This document shows, one piece after another, positions 8,449 to 17,431 of a stretch of 64,000 bases of DNA. Source of the stretch: Haloprofundus halophilus (lineage in GTDB: Archaea > Halobacteriota > Halobacteria > Halobacteriales > Haloferacaceae); NCBI RefSeq assembly GCF_003439925.1, contig NZ_QQRR01000001.1, positions 1,116,001 to 1,180,000 on the forward strand. Reading direction: 5' to 3'. Numbering within the stretch: position 1 is the first letter of the stretch; each line of letters starts with the position of its first letter. The notes below the pieces were generated by a model. The model worked only from the letters and a program-made list of their open reading frames with translations, made no database searches and was not told the DNA's origin. Made by a program: the position numbers and the translations under genes.

Positions 8449-11400
8449 ATGAGTTCACTAACAACAGAGCGCGTTGACAAGCTTAAGGAGCTGATTGATC
8501 GGGACGATGGAATTCTCTCTACCTATTCTTCTCGAGACCTTGTAGACAACCCCTACGCAGTGAATGACGATTACAGCCAATACTCTAATACCCACATCTC
8601 GATGGGTGATACTTCTGATTTTGAAAACAACATTTATTCATCCATCACTGAAAGTGACACACCAACGAAAGGTTTCATCTACGCCCCCTACGGGTACGGG
8701 AAGACCAGCACCGCTGTCAACATTTGGCGCAACCTTTCTGACCGAGACATCATAGCAGTACCTCCGTTCACGTTTACGAGTTTCTCGGACCTATTGCATG
8801 CAACCTACGGATGGATGCGGTACGAGCTGGATAGAAACGCCCCAGACTACGTCGATGATCTCGAAGAGATCCACGCAAAGTACCTCGAACGTGAGCTGGA
8901 GGAATACGCTCAGGAGAAAGGGACGAAATACGGCAAACTCGACCTTGAGCAGCTTGAGGATCTCTTTTCCGACATGGAAAGCGAGGTAGGACTCGATCTC
9001 AGTGTAGATCCGGTTACTCTTGTTGACTTCTTCAACGATTGTACTGAACTCGCTCTTGAAGCAGGTTATGAGGGTCTCGTCATTCTTCCAGACGAATTGC
9101 AGCAATACTTCAAGGGCGCACGGAGTCGCCAGGATGCGGAGGCAGACTTTCGTGACCTCGTCTTCGACATGCACTCTGGGGCCAAAATCTCGGCTCGCTT
9201 CGGATTCATCGTCTCTATGCCCGACACGACGAAAAGTACGCTGGACTCACAAGCTGGCGACGTTGTTCAACGTCTTCAGAGTGACAATCTCACGGTTAAT
9301 CTCAAAACCGTATATGGGGTAGACTTCCCTGCGGAGCTTTGGGAGCGCTATTCCTCAGAGTTCGGTTTCTCGGACAAAAAGTACGAGATAATCTCCGAAG
9401 ATGCTCTAGATGCGATCGGTGAAATCTGCTCTCGCCAAGATCTCAGTGCAGGACCACGGACGGTGATTGATCTGTTCCGAATTGCACTCACCGACCATCT
9501 CAATTCAGAGTCTGGTGAGACATTTACACCAGTCCTCCTAGCAGACGCGTTCTATGAGGGAAAGGTCCGCTACGACCAAAATGCGAAGATACAGTCTGCA
9601 ATCCGTGATGGATTACAACACTCTGAGGTACAGACTGACAGCCACAAAATAGTGATAAAACTGTGTGGTGTCTTTCCCCAGGAGGGTCTCCCCTCCGAAG
9701 TTGCTGAACGGCATGGAGTCGACGAGACGTATTCTGACCTTCAGAAGAAACTTCATGGGGCCGTCCTCACGTGGATATCAAAAGGGTATGTCTTGACCGG
9801 TGTTACCCCTGACGATGAGCAAAGTTCAGTCCGTCGGGATCTTCTTCGACAGTTTTGGAATCAGTATGACACTGACGACGTCAACGCGAAATATGCTGTG
9901 AAGGCTTTCGCTGATTACGCCATTGATGAGAAGATCTTCGAGTCAAAGCGAGGAACCCTTACTGGATGGGCAACTGGAGGTGGGTTCGATCCTATCGATA
10001 GCCGGTTATACAAACTTCAAACTACCGGGACATTCAACGGTAGGTATCCGAAACGCGTAGCCAGTCTTATTGCGACTGATCAGTCGCATAGTGGCAGTGT
10101 CTCAAGTCTTCACGATGAGCTTGGTGCAGGATTCAACAGTCCTGACGTGGGCTTCAACTTCGTTCTTGATTGGCAGTCAAAAGACGAGGGAAGGATTGAG
10201 AAAGTCTCTGAACGCGAATATACGTTCGTTCTGAACGGCCTCAAGGAGTTTGAGGAACTGCCAAATGGTCTTCAGTACTTGCGTGAGTCGATGAATCCAG
10301 AGGAAGTAACTCCTTTCCTCATGCTCAGTCTCACGCGATTCATCGACGAGCAAGACCTCGAGTTAGATGCGAGTGAGGAACAGAATCTCGAAGCGCTTCA
10401 GGATCGACTTGTCCTCGAAGCGATCAATGAACTCTTCGACAAAGAACTGATTCACAACGCTCCTTTCGAGATCCGCCGAGCGGGTGTACAGACTGTGGAG
10501 AAAGTCTTCGAGGAGTCTATGAAATCAGTATACGAAGACTACGAAACTCTCCTGGTTAGTACCCAATACTCTCAGCTTATTGGTGACTATATCAACTTCC
10601 TCCACAGCCTCGACACTGTCTCTTTGCGCCGTGGAAGCACGCCACTAGAGACAACAAAGAAAGATCTTGCGAGTCGATTTAATCTCAAAGGGACGTCTGC
10701 GTTCAGGGGGAGAGTCAAAAAGCAGTACGCCAACCTCCTCGAACTCGAGGAATGGGATGGGCAAAATGCAACCGCTCGAGCAAAACTCCACCCATTTGAA
10801 GAATACATCATCAATTTGCTTGAAGACCAGCAGGAAACGCTCAGCTACGGTGAGTTCCTCGACCTTGCATACGAGCGTGGTTATCGTGAAGAAGAGGTCG
10901 AAGTTATAAGCCAACTCTTGGGGAGTCGTGGTCTCTTAGAAGTCAACGACGAGAACGAGCTTGCCCTCATTGAGACTGAAATTGAGATCTCTGATGTCTC
11001 TAGTCGAGTTGATCAGTGTGAATCCCTCGTAGACCGGATTTCCGAGTTGGACGAAGGTCGAATCCGAGATGAAGATCGAGAATGGATCCAGACCACTAAG
11101 GATGAACTCGAGAATCTCACTAATGATGACGGTGAACAACTCGAAATAATCGATGTTCATGCACGTCAGTTCATCGAACGGATGAATGACGTGGTCGCGG
11201 ACCTTCACAACAAATACAAGAGCGAGTGTCAGGATACTCAACGCGAGATTGAACGTACACGGCGTGGGTTCACACCTAGTCACGTCGACGACGAAATCCA
11301 GGGTGCAGTCCGCTTCGTAGGGAACCTCAACGACGTCCGCACTCGCTTGAAAACTAAATTCGTCGGACTCAAGCGTGATCTCACAGATCTAGATGACACA

Positions 11401-12402
11401 CTCTCTACTGAAATCAGCGAGAAATCGGACCCGATTATCGAAAATGCTGAAGAGCTGAAAACAGCTAACGCTTCCGTCAATAGCACTCTCTCTGATATCA
11501 AGGATGAACGCGATGATCTTGTTGATCAAGCCGAGGCACTCAAACAGTGGAAATCCTTGACAACTCGAACTGCGAACGTCAAACGGAATATCATCTCGTA
11601 TTCCGAGGTATTCGACAATCAGATTGAGGAAGAAGATCAGATCGAGGAGTTCATCGCCAATGTTGCAGAGCAACTCACAAACAATCCAAGTGGCGCAATA
11701 ACGAACGTTAAGACCTTCACACAGCGACTCGAGCAGATAGAGAACTCTTACACACAGCGAAAACGAGAGCGTCGAGAAGTCTTCGACGAAAAGAAGGAGA
11801 TATTGAAGGATATCCTTCAGACAGCGACTGGCCAACGGTCCCGAGGACTTCGGCGTGCGAAGTTCAATATTGACGACCCTGATCAGTCGCGCAAGGATCT
11901 CATGTCTGACTTCAGAGAGGCTTACACAAGTCAAGTTCTGGAGAAAATCGTGAAGGACCTCGAGAATAGCGAACAGGATCTGGAATATGCGCGCATTGTG
12001 GGGGCTGGTTCGCATCTCGATGAGAATCCGTCGACGGTAAGTGATCAAATAGGCCAGCTACAGCGTCGAAAGGAGAAACTTGAGCAAGAACTCAGTCGAT
12101 TCACGTATGAACAGATCGGTGACGAGACAACACTTGGTGAGGAAGGCAACGAAATCCTCACAGGAGCGAACGACCTCCGGAGTGAGTCTCGAGAGTTCCT
12201 TGCTGAAAAAGAGCCTACAGACACTGACCTCAAAGAATTACTCGAGGAAATCCAAGAGCGCGATAAAGTCCAATTCAAGAAGCTCCTAATGGACTTCCAT
12301 GGCCGTGGTGAAGAAATAGATCCCGAGACTCTCCTCGAGAGAATCAATGAACTGTTCCAACTCAACCAAGTCGACATCCAAATCTCAAGTCGACGAAGAT
12401 AG
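8449..12402 (+). CDS. 1317-aa PglY/BrxC-like P-loop ATPase with long coiled coil
   Basis: This giant protein has an N-terminal P-loop ATPase domain: Walker A is APYGYGKT (79-86), in the YGxGKT form seen in PglY/BrxC proteins, and Walker B is probably LVILPDELQQYF around residue 210. The middle part looks helical with winged-helix-like segments. Roughly residues 850-1290 are rich in heptad-like Glu/Leu/Lys patterns, that is, a long coiled coil. PglY/BrxC ATPases work with PglZ in BREX-type phage defence, and a PglZ-like gene follows after 10 bases. Distant relatedness to DpdH is also possible. Size, P-loop form and neighbour support the call; detailed orthology does not. Confidence 0.7.
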   Translation: MSSLTTERVDKLKELIDRDDGILSTYSSRDLVDNPYAVNDDYSQYSNTHISMGDTSDFENNIYSSITESDTPTKGFIYAPYGYGKTSTAVNIWRNLSDRDIIAVPPFTFTSFSDLLHATYGWMRYELDRNAPDYVDDLEEIHAKYLERELEEYAQEKGTKYGKLDLEQLEDLFSDMESEVGLDLSVDPVTLVDFFNDCTELALEAGYEGLVILPDELQQYFKGARSRQDAEADFRDLVFDMHSGAKISARFGFIVSMPDTTKSTLDSQAGDVVQRLQSDNLTVNLKTVYGVDFPAELWERYSSEFGFSDKKYEIISEDALDAIGEICSRQDLSAGPRTVIDLFRIALTDHLNSESGETFTPVLLADAFYEGKVRYDQNAKIQSAIRDGLQHSEVQTDSHKIVIKLCGVFPQEGLPSEVAERHGVDETYSDLQKKLHGAVLTWISKGYVLTGVTPDDEQSSVRRDLLRQFWNQYDTDDVNAKYAVKAFADYAIDEKIFESKRGTLTGWATGGGFDPIDSRLYKLQTTGTFNGRYPKRVASLIATDQSHSGSVSSLHDELGAGFNSPDVGFNFVLDWQSKDEGRIEKVSEREYTFVLNGLKEFEELPNGLQYLRESMNPEEVTPFLMLSLTRFIDEQDLELDASEEQNLEALQDRLVLEAINELFDKELIHNAPFEIRRAGVQTVEKVFEESMKSVYEDYETLLVSTQYSQLIGDYINFLHSLDTVSLRRGSTPLETTKKDLASRFNLKGTSAFRGRVKKQYANLLELEEWDGQNATARAKLHPFEEYIINLLEDQQETLSYGEFLDLAYERGYREEEVEVISQLLGSRGLLEVNDENELALIETEIEISDVSSRVDQCESLVDRISELDEGRIRDEDREWIQTTKDELENLTNDDGEQLEIIDVHARQFIERMNDVVADLHNKYKSECQDTQREIERTRRGFTPSHVDDEIQGAVRFVGNLNDVRTRLKTKFVGLKRDLTDLDDTLSTEISEKSDPIIENAEELKTANASVNSTLSDIKDERDDLVDQAEALKQWKSLTTRTANVKRNIISYSEVFDNQIEEEDQIEEFIANVAEQLTNNPSGAITNVKTFTQRLEQIENSYTQRKRERREVFDEKKEILKDILQTATGQRSRGLRRAKFNIDDPDQSRKDLMSDFREAYTSQVLEKIVKDLENSEQDLEYARIVGAGSHLDENPSTVSDQIGQLQRRKEKLEQELSRFTYEQIGDETTLGEEGNEILTGANDLRSESREFLAEKEPTDTDLKELLEEIQERDKVQFKKLLMDFHGRGEEIDPETLLERINELFQLNQVDIQISSRRR

Positions 12403-12412
12403 AGAGACATAG

Positions 12413-13522
12413 ATGGCGACATACGAGGAGATTCGGTCGTTAGCTCACAAAGAGCCGGTTATTGTTGATCTCCCGCCAGTCTCCTCGGTTTACTTTACCG
12501 ACTACGAAATTTACTCGAACGTCCAGTCCTTCGAGGAAAACCTCTTCGACCCAGATTATCTGTTTGAATCGGATGTGATTATCGACAGTACCGAACGTTC
12601 GCCTAAATACACCAACTTAGAGTGTGACTTTAACCCACTCACATCAGAGTTGGACTCGGTTATCGATTGGTCCTCCCCAGATGACCATGATCAATTGCGG
12701 GATTCGTTACAGATACAATCTCAGATAAAAAACCTCGTTGTAGAGAAGTCATCGGCAGAGGTTGTTGTACTTCTTGCAGTAGATGGCCTCTCTTTTGAGA
12801 CCATACAGCAAGTTAGCGATTATTGGCCGTTGGAAACCGAGACACTGCCTGTTTTTGCGGATGGAGCGACTACGACATCAGAAGGGTTCCGTCGTCTCTT
12901 CTATGGAACGTCAATCGAATCAGTGCACTCTATGATGGCCACAAGAAAGGGCTATCTTTCACATCAAGGCTATCTGCAGTGGAGTCAGAATGAGAGTACC
13001 GAACCAACTTCTGCATTCACATCTATGAACGAACGGAATATTGTGCGAGGCGAATCTTTCGATACGATACTCAAGGAGATCGAGACAGAAGGGTCTGTTA
13101 CCTCAAAGACGTACATCCAAATCGTTCGTGACGGTCTCTCTCGTGATACCTATCCAGATGTGCTTGACAGGAATGAAGCTGCGAAAGAACTCATAGACGA
13201 TACTGTTCGACTTCAAAAACTCTTGGAGACCATAACAGAGACGGCCCAAATCTTCCTCACCGCGGGTCATGGTCTTCTCTGGCAGGAGCACATTGAAGAT
13301 ACCTGGCGAATAATAGATGATTCGGAAACACATCATCCGCGATATATCGAAACGCAGCATGATACCGAACATGGACTTACAAAGCGGACTGCACAGGGCA
13401 ATACAGTGACGGGACTTGCGAAGCCATTCCTCACTCGCCCACTCCAGGATGACGAGGTTGCAGTCTCTGGCGGATTTTCATATCATGAGTCTATTATCCC
13501 ATTTGTAGAGGTTTCGAAGTAA
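12413..13522 (+). CDS. pglZ: PglZ-like alkaline-phosphatase-superfamily protein
   Basis: The protein has the core of an alkaline-phosphatase fold: VVVLLAVDGLSFET near residue 120 supplies the metal-binding Asp, and FLTAGHGLLW near residue 285 matches the TxDHG metal motif of the superfamily, although its Asp is replaced by Gly. HHPRYI follows. PglZ proteins are the hallmark of BREX and related phage-defence systems, where they pair with PglY/BrxC ATPases. At 369 residues it is much shorter than canonical PglZ. It lies 10 bases after the large ATPase and 13 bases before the HerA-like gene, so all three are probably co-translated. Confidence 0.7.
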   Translation: MATYEEIRSLAHKEPVIVDLPPVSSVYFTDYEIYSNVQSFEENLFDPDYLFESDVIIDSTERSPKYTNLECDFNPLTSELDSVIDWSSPDDHDQLRDSLQIQSQIKNLVVEKSSAEVVVLLAVDGLSFETIQQVSDYWPLETETLPVFADGATTTSEGFRRLFYGTSIESVHSMMATRKGYLSHQGYLQWSQNESTEPTSAFTSMNERNIVRGESFDTILKEIETEGSVTSKTYIQIVRDGLSRDTYPDVLDRNEAAKELIDDTVRLQKLLETITETAQIFLTAGHGLLWQEHIEDTWRIIDDSETHHPRYIETQHDTEHGLTKRTAQGNTVTGLAKPFLTRPLQDDEVAVSGGFSYHESIIPFVEVSK

Positions 13523-13535
13523 GGAGACCACAAAA

Positions 13536-14699
13536 ATGCAATTATTCATCGGCGAAGATCAGGAATCAGGAGAAGACGCCTACATCAGCGCAGAACGTGC
13601 ACGTACTGTGCTCGCCTGCGGGAAACGAGGCACTGGGAAAAGTTACTCGATGGGCGACCTCATTGAGGAAATCCACACTGAAACCCGGGAGATCGTTCCC
13701 CTCGTTATCGACCCAATGGGCATCTACTGGACGATGGCCAGTGGAAATGAAAGCCAAGAGCAACTACTCTGGGACTGGGGTCTATCACCAGAGGAATTCC
13801 CAATCAACCTTCTGGTCCCAGGCAATCCAGAGGATCGCTACGGACGAGAAGTATTGGAAGAACTTCAACGCCGCAACATCGATGTCAACTCTCTTGGTCT
13901 CAACCCCTCTGACCTTTCACCCGACAATTGGTGTGATTTGTTCGATTTAAACATCAACAAGCCAATGGGTATCACCCTCTACCGAGCGGTACGGCAACTG
14001 AATGAAGAAGAAGATGAGTTCTTCTTAGATGATATCATTCATAAAGTCGAATTAGATGGAAACGCAGGCGAACGGACGCGAGAGGCGCTCATCAACCGTC
14101 TGCATATGGCTGGTCAGTGGGACGTGTTCACCGATCGCTACGAGAATATTTGGGATACAATTGATGTTGATCGTATCAACGTGTTGGATTTAAGTGTTAT
14201 CGAGCCAGGGAAATACGGTCTCCGAAACCTAGTTGTTGACGTTCTCGCGCGTAACATCTTCCGACAACGCGTCGAAGCTCGTAGACGTGAGGAGTTGAAT
14301 CTCCCAACGAATATACCAAAAGTTTGGATGTTTATCGACGAGGCTCACAACTTCGTTCCGAGTAGCGGCTCCTCTCTCGCCAAAGATACTTTGATTCGAT
14401 GGGTCAAAGAGGGACGCCAACCTGGTCTCTCGATGGTCGTCGCATCACAGCAACCTTCTGCAGTAGATAGTGAGCTCCTCTCACAGTGCGACATTATTCT
14501 TTGTCACAAGATTACAACGAAGGAAGACATGAGTTCACTGAACAAGCTTAGCCAAGATTACATGGGAAGTGAATTGAAGACTTTTGTACGAAATCTGGAT
14601 GGTATTGGAGAAGCAGTCTACGTAAATGACGACGAAGAGACAGTAAGAATGGTCAAAATGCGTCCTCGTAAAAGCCAGCATGGGGGAGGCGAAGCGTAG
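13536..14699 (+). CDS. herA: HerA-like (DUF87) hexameric ATPase
   Basis: HerA proteins are FtsK-related ring ATPases that translocate DNA and often pair with nucleases in repair or defence. Walker A is GKRGTGKS (29-36) and is followed by the family motif PLVIDPMGIYW; Walker B is VWMFIDEAHNFV, with WVKEGRQPGLS and ASQQP after it, both typical of HerA/FtsK motors. At 387 residues it is short and lacks an obvious N-terminal HAS barrel extension. No NurA or other nuclease is adjacent, so the PglZ-like protein, the large ATPase or nearby McrC could supply the effector. Confidence 0.82.
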   Translation: MQLFIGEDQESGEDAYISAERARTVLACGKRGTGKSYSMGDLIEEIHTETREIVPLVIDPMGIYWTMASGNESQEQLLWDWGLSPEEFPINLLVPGNPEDRYGREVLEELQRRNIDVNSLGLNPSDLSPDNWCDLFDLNINKPMGITLYRAVRQLNEEEDEFFLDDIIHKVELDGNAGERTREALINRLHMAGQWDVFTDRYENIWDTIDVDRINVLDLSVIEPGKYGLRNLVVDVLARNIFRQRVEARRREELNLPTNIPKVWMFIDEAHNFVPSSGSSLAKDTLIRWVKEGRQPGLSMVVASQQPSAVDSELLSQCDIILCHKITTKEDMSSLNKLSQDYMGSELKTFVRNLDGIGEAVYVNDDEETVRMVKMRPRKSQHGGGEA

Positions 14700-14736
14700 C
14701 CTATTTTGTTGAGTCCTCCGTTGTCTCGTTCTACCG

Positions 14737-15210
14737 ATGTCTGACGAATTTCCTGTCTTATCGGCTTCAGAACCGGAAACCATTGAGTTTCTTCTTAACT
14801 TCTTTAATTCCCCGACCATCAAGAAAGAACTTCATTGGTTCACTCATCGAGCGACGGTCGAGCGTGCATTTGAGCGAGACGATCGTGAGCTATTTTATAC
14901 AGTTAATTCTGGTGACAACACAATCATAGGGGGACTCATGGTGTGGTGTGAATCGCGCGTGCTTGAGCCGCACGAGGCACAAATTCGTCTCGTAGCTGTA
15001 GACCTGGATTATAGAGACTGTGGGATTGGAAAACAGCTTTGCGACGCAGCAGAGGGCTTTGCGAAGGAGTGTGAAAAGAAAGCGATGATTGCCGACGTAG
15101 CGGAGAAATCCCCTGCAGTCTCATTCTGGCATGCTTGTGGCTACAAAACGCAGAAAAAATGGAGCACGAAAAATGGAAGACCAATGCTCCGCGTAGAAAA
15201 ATCACTCTAA
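14737..15210 (+). CDS. GNAT-family N-acetyltransferase
   Basis: The 157-residue protein shows the acetyl-CoA binding motif A (VDLDYRDCGIGKQL) and the C-terminal SFWHACGYK segment of GNAT enzymes. It follows the HerA-like gene after 37 bases and ends 21 bases before the convergent QueF-family gene. Substrate is unknown. Because QueF-type reduction produces an aminomethyl group, acetylation of a modified base is an attractive idea, but an ordinary protein or small-molecule acetyltransferase is equally possible. Confidence 0.82.
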   Translation: MSDEFPVLSASEPETIEFLLNFFNSPTIKKELHWFTHRATVERAFERDDRELFYTVNSGDNTIIGGLMVWCESRVLEPHEAQIRLVAVDLDYRDCGIGKQLCDAAEGFAKECEKKAMIADVAEKSPAVSFWHACGYKTQKKWSTKNGRPMLRVEKSL

Positions 15211-15231
15211 GAAAACATATCCCTGCCAACC

Positions 15232-15594
15232 TTACTCTCTAAGGTGTTTGTCTCCAAGTTCTACGGTCTCTTCGATACCTCCCCGTCTAGCTTGTTCGAG
15301 CCTCAGGTAGAGATGATTTGGTTCAATAGCATTTACCAGAGACTCGTACATTTCGGCACCCAATTCTTCAGCCGTAATTTCAACATCTCGGAATGCCTCG
15401 AGATACTTCTTGAGACTTTTACTCTCTATAGCAAGATTGTTTGGTGAGTAGATGAGTGTCATCTCATAATAGTCTGGTCCTCCAAAGTCGAATGGGCAAA
15501 GAGCAGATAGTTCAGAAGTCTCAAATTTGTAAATTTGATCTGCGTTCGCAGTTGGAGCGTCAAATGTTTCTAAAGTCGCGTTGTCGTTGGTCAT
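15232..15594 (-). CDS. queF: QueF-family 7-deazaguanine enzyme (QueF or QueF-like)
   Basis: QueF reduces the nitrile of preQ0 to preQ1; archaeal QueF-like proteins instead add ammonia to form archaeosine. The 120-residue protein shows the family core: LCPF with Cys33 (nucleophile), GPDY with Asp41, the QueF signature ESKSLKKYL at 57-65, and RRGGI at 103-107. In an ungapped hand alignment with the Bacillus enzyme the catalytic Glu is kept (Glu76) but the preceding His is Ala75. The gene is convergent with the dpdA-like run and ends 21 bases from its GNAT gene. tRNA archaeosine synthesis in haloarchaea normally uses ArcS, so a DNA role with the DpdA-like protein is likely. Confidence 0.85.
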   Translation of the reverse strand: MTNDNATLETFDAPTANADQIYKFETSELSALCPFDFGGPDYYEMTLIYSPNNLAIESKSLKKYLEAFRDVEITAEELGAEMYESLVNAIEPNHLYLRLEQARRGGIEETVELGDKHLRE

Positions 15595-15727
15595 AGTCTC
15601 TATGGACTGCTTCGACTAGTTACTCTTTTGCTTTGTGAAAAAGATCGACTGGTCAGCTTGAACAACTCAGCAATTGTGGGTTCTACAGGGTTACTCTCGG
15701 AATACAATCTGTATGTCATTCAGATAC

Positions 15728-15887
15728 TCTTCACCTGGGCCTTGTTTAGACGCGGTACAGTTCATCCTCTATGACCTTTTGACAACCAACAAAATGGGGG
15801 TGAGAGTCACTCACGAATGGGTGCTGTCCACCCGACAGAGCAACCAACCGCCGCTATCTCGAGCGTCTAAACAAGGCTCTTCACCTG
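15728..15887. mobile_element. MITE-like element, 15-bp inverted ends and 10-bp target duplication
   Basis: A perfect 15-bp inverted repeat GCCTTGTTTAGACGC occupies 15739-15753 and, inverted, 15863-15877. Immediately outside lie direct repeats TCTTCACCTG at 15728-15737 and 15878-15887, which look like a target-site duplication. The element itself is about 140 bp (15738-15877) and carries no gene. A 10-bp duplication fits IS4-type haloarchaeal transposons, but no parent element is in the window. Confidence 0.75.
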
Positions 15888-15913
15888 TATGGACCACAAA
15901 CATACCGAACCTG

Positions 15914-16069
15914 TCATTTTGAACTGTTCGTGAATTTCATCATGAGGAGTACTCCTAGAAAGACGCCGATCATCGAGGACAAAAATAATCCAAGAAGGAT
16001 ATCAGGGGAAGGGTTCCCTGCTAAAGATCGCTTGATATCTGTCCATTTTTTGCAATCCTGTTCCAACAC
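15914..16069 (-). CDS. small single-pass membrane protein
   Basis: From the GTG at 16069 the protein has about 51 residues: a short charged N-terminus (LEQDCKKWTDIKRS), then one hydrophobic segment (ILLGLFLSSMIGVFLGVLLMM) and a short tail. An in-frame upstream ATG at 16117 would extend it to 67 residues and overlap the region upstream of the opposite gene. No family is recognised. The clean transmembrane helix supports a real gene, but its short length keeps confidence low. Confidence 0.4.
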   Translation of the reverse strand: MLEQDCKKWTDIKRSLAGNPSPDILLGLFLSSMIGVFLGVLLMMKFTNSSK

Positions 16070-16141
16070 GTCTCTATCGCCTGGTTTGTGAAAAGAGTGA
16101 TACAAACAACAGAACAATATGCGCTCAATTTCTACTTGTCG

Positions 16142-16522
16142 ATGATGGCTGAAACCGAGAGCGGGGAAAGGGACATAGATCTCCTACTGACTGAACTGAA
16201 TGATTTTGAAAGAAAAGTTTCCAATGACGATGATGAGACGATATGGTACAAACTCGTTTATCACCGGAAAAAGGGTGATGCAAATCATGAGGGCAAATTG
16301 ATAGAGTTCGGCAAACTTGAGAATACTGGTCATGCTGACTTAGCGCCCCTCTCGTCAGAAGGCTACACTCATTATGGAATATTCCGCCTAACTGACCGAT
16401 CAACGACAACGATCGTCGAATCAGAGGATGGAAATTTGAACAAGGTATTCTCGTTTAGCCGATCAGATGCAAACGTTTCACACGATGTGGAAATTTCTCC
16501 GCGCGATCACAAACTCCCATAG
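16142..16522 (+). CDS. hypothetical acidic protein
   Basis: No family recognised. Starting at ATG 16142 (MMAETESGERD) the protein has 126 residues, beginning with an acidic helix (DIDLLLTELNDFERKV) followed by what looks like a beta-rich domain (IWYKLVYHRKKGD, YTHYGIFRLTD). The next upstream in-frame ATG at 16088 would add 18 residues. It is divergent from the small membrane protein gene at 15914-16069. Confidence 0.5.
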   Translation: MMAETESGERDIDLLLTELNDFERKVSNDDDETIWYKLVYHRKKGDANHEGKLIEFGKLENTGHADLAPLSSEGYTHYGIFRLTDRSTTTIVESEDGNLNKVFSFSRSDANVSHDVEISPRDHKLP

Positions 16523-17431
16523 TGCCGAGGTGCGTGCGGCTCTCAAATTTTAGGACGGATCGACACCTACTCAACGCGACACAGGGGCATCACAGCGGGA
16601 CTGTACTCTGATTCCACTTCCTCTGAGCCGCTGTCTTCTCTCTCGATTAGTGCTATATTCCGAGGGACCTCATTGGGTGGTTTCGTGTTCAGGGGGCAAG
16701 ATCTGTTCTCGGTTGACGCTACGACGAGACGCAACGACTTTGTCTAATCACCTTTCGCACTTATTGTCAAATGGGAAAGTCGTCGCCGTCGTTGTTTTTG
16801 CAGCCGGTTGGAGACGAGTGGACAATGCGATTTCTCGTTGATGGCGACCAGAATTGCTGTCTGTTGTCAGAGGAGTCTTCCGAAAGTTCGCTACGAACAG
16901 CATGCTTGCGGGTGGGATTTGAATCGAATAGGTCGCGGTGGACGCACCATGAGAATAACGCAGAGACGATGCTGTAGTACGCATGTGCGCTACTGGCCGC
17001 GATAGCATCAGTCTGTACTCACTATTTGAGATACTGTGCGTAGTTTCCTAGTACATGTTTGTCAACGTGGTCTACTGTCTGAATTCCACGCTCATGTGAC
17101 CAATTTAATCATCGAGCAAGAACTGAGCGTGCGGTATCACTGTAGGTGCCACCAACTCTGGCCTTGCTTTTAGAGACAAGAAAGGTCTCAATAGCATCCT
17201 CAGGGGATGTTCTAGGACCACTGAGTGAGTAGGGGAGGCTTAGAGTTGTTCATGATTTGGTTTATGTAGGTACCTGCTGATGGCGTAAGGCCACTGTATT
17301 TTACCAGCCTGCAGTCAGTCTATGTGGACTGTGGCACCGGTGACTACGGTACGAAGAATGGCAGAGATTTCTGTAATGGATCTCGGTTCAGAGTTCTATA
17401 TTGAAGGCCGTGTGCTCATATCGATAGTGAG
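16523..17431. other. gene-poor region
   Basis: About 900 bases with only short overlapping frames on both strands and no convincing gene. I see no transposase motif or long inverted repeat. It probably consists of decayed sequence. Confidence 0.5.

Noticed and set aside
11389-12048. 219-codon leftward frame opposite the large ATPase
   Set aside because: No motif; lies fully inside a 1317-codon gene with clear domains.
16650-17008. Overlapping short frames in the gene-poor region
   Set aside because: Compositions are low in acidic residues and no frame stands out on either strand.
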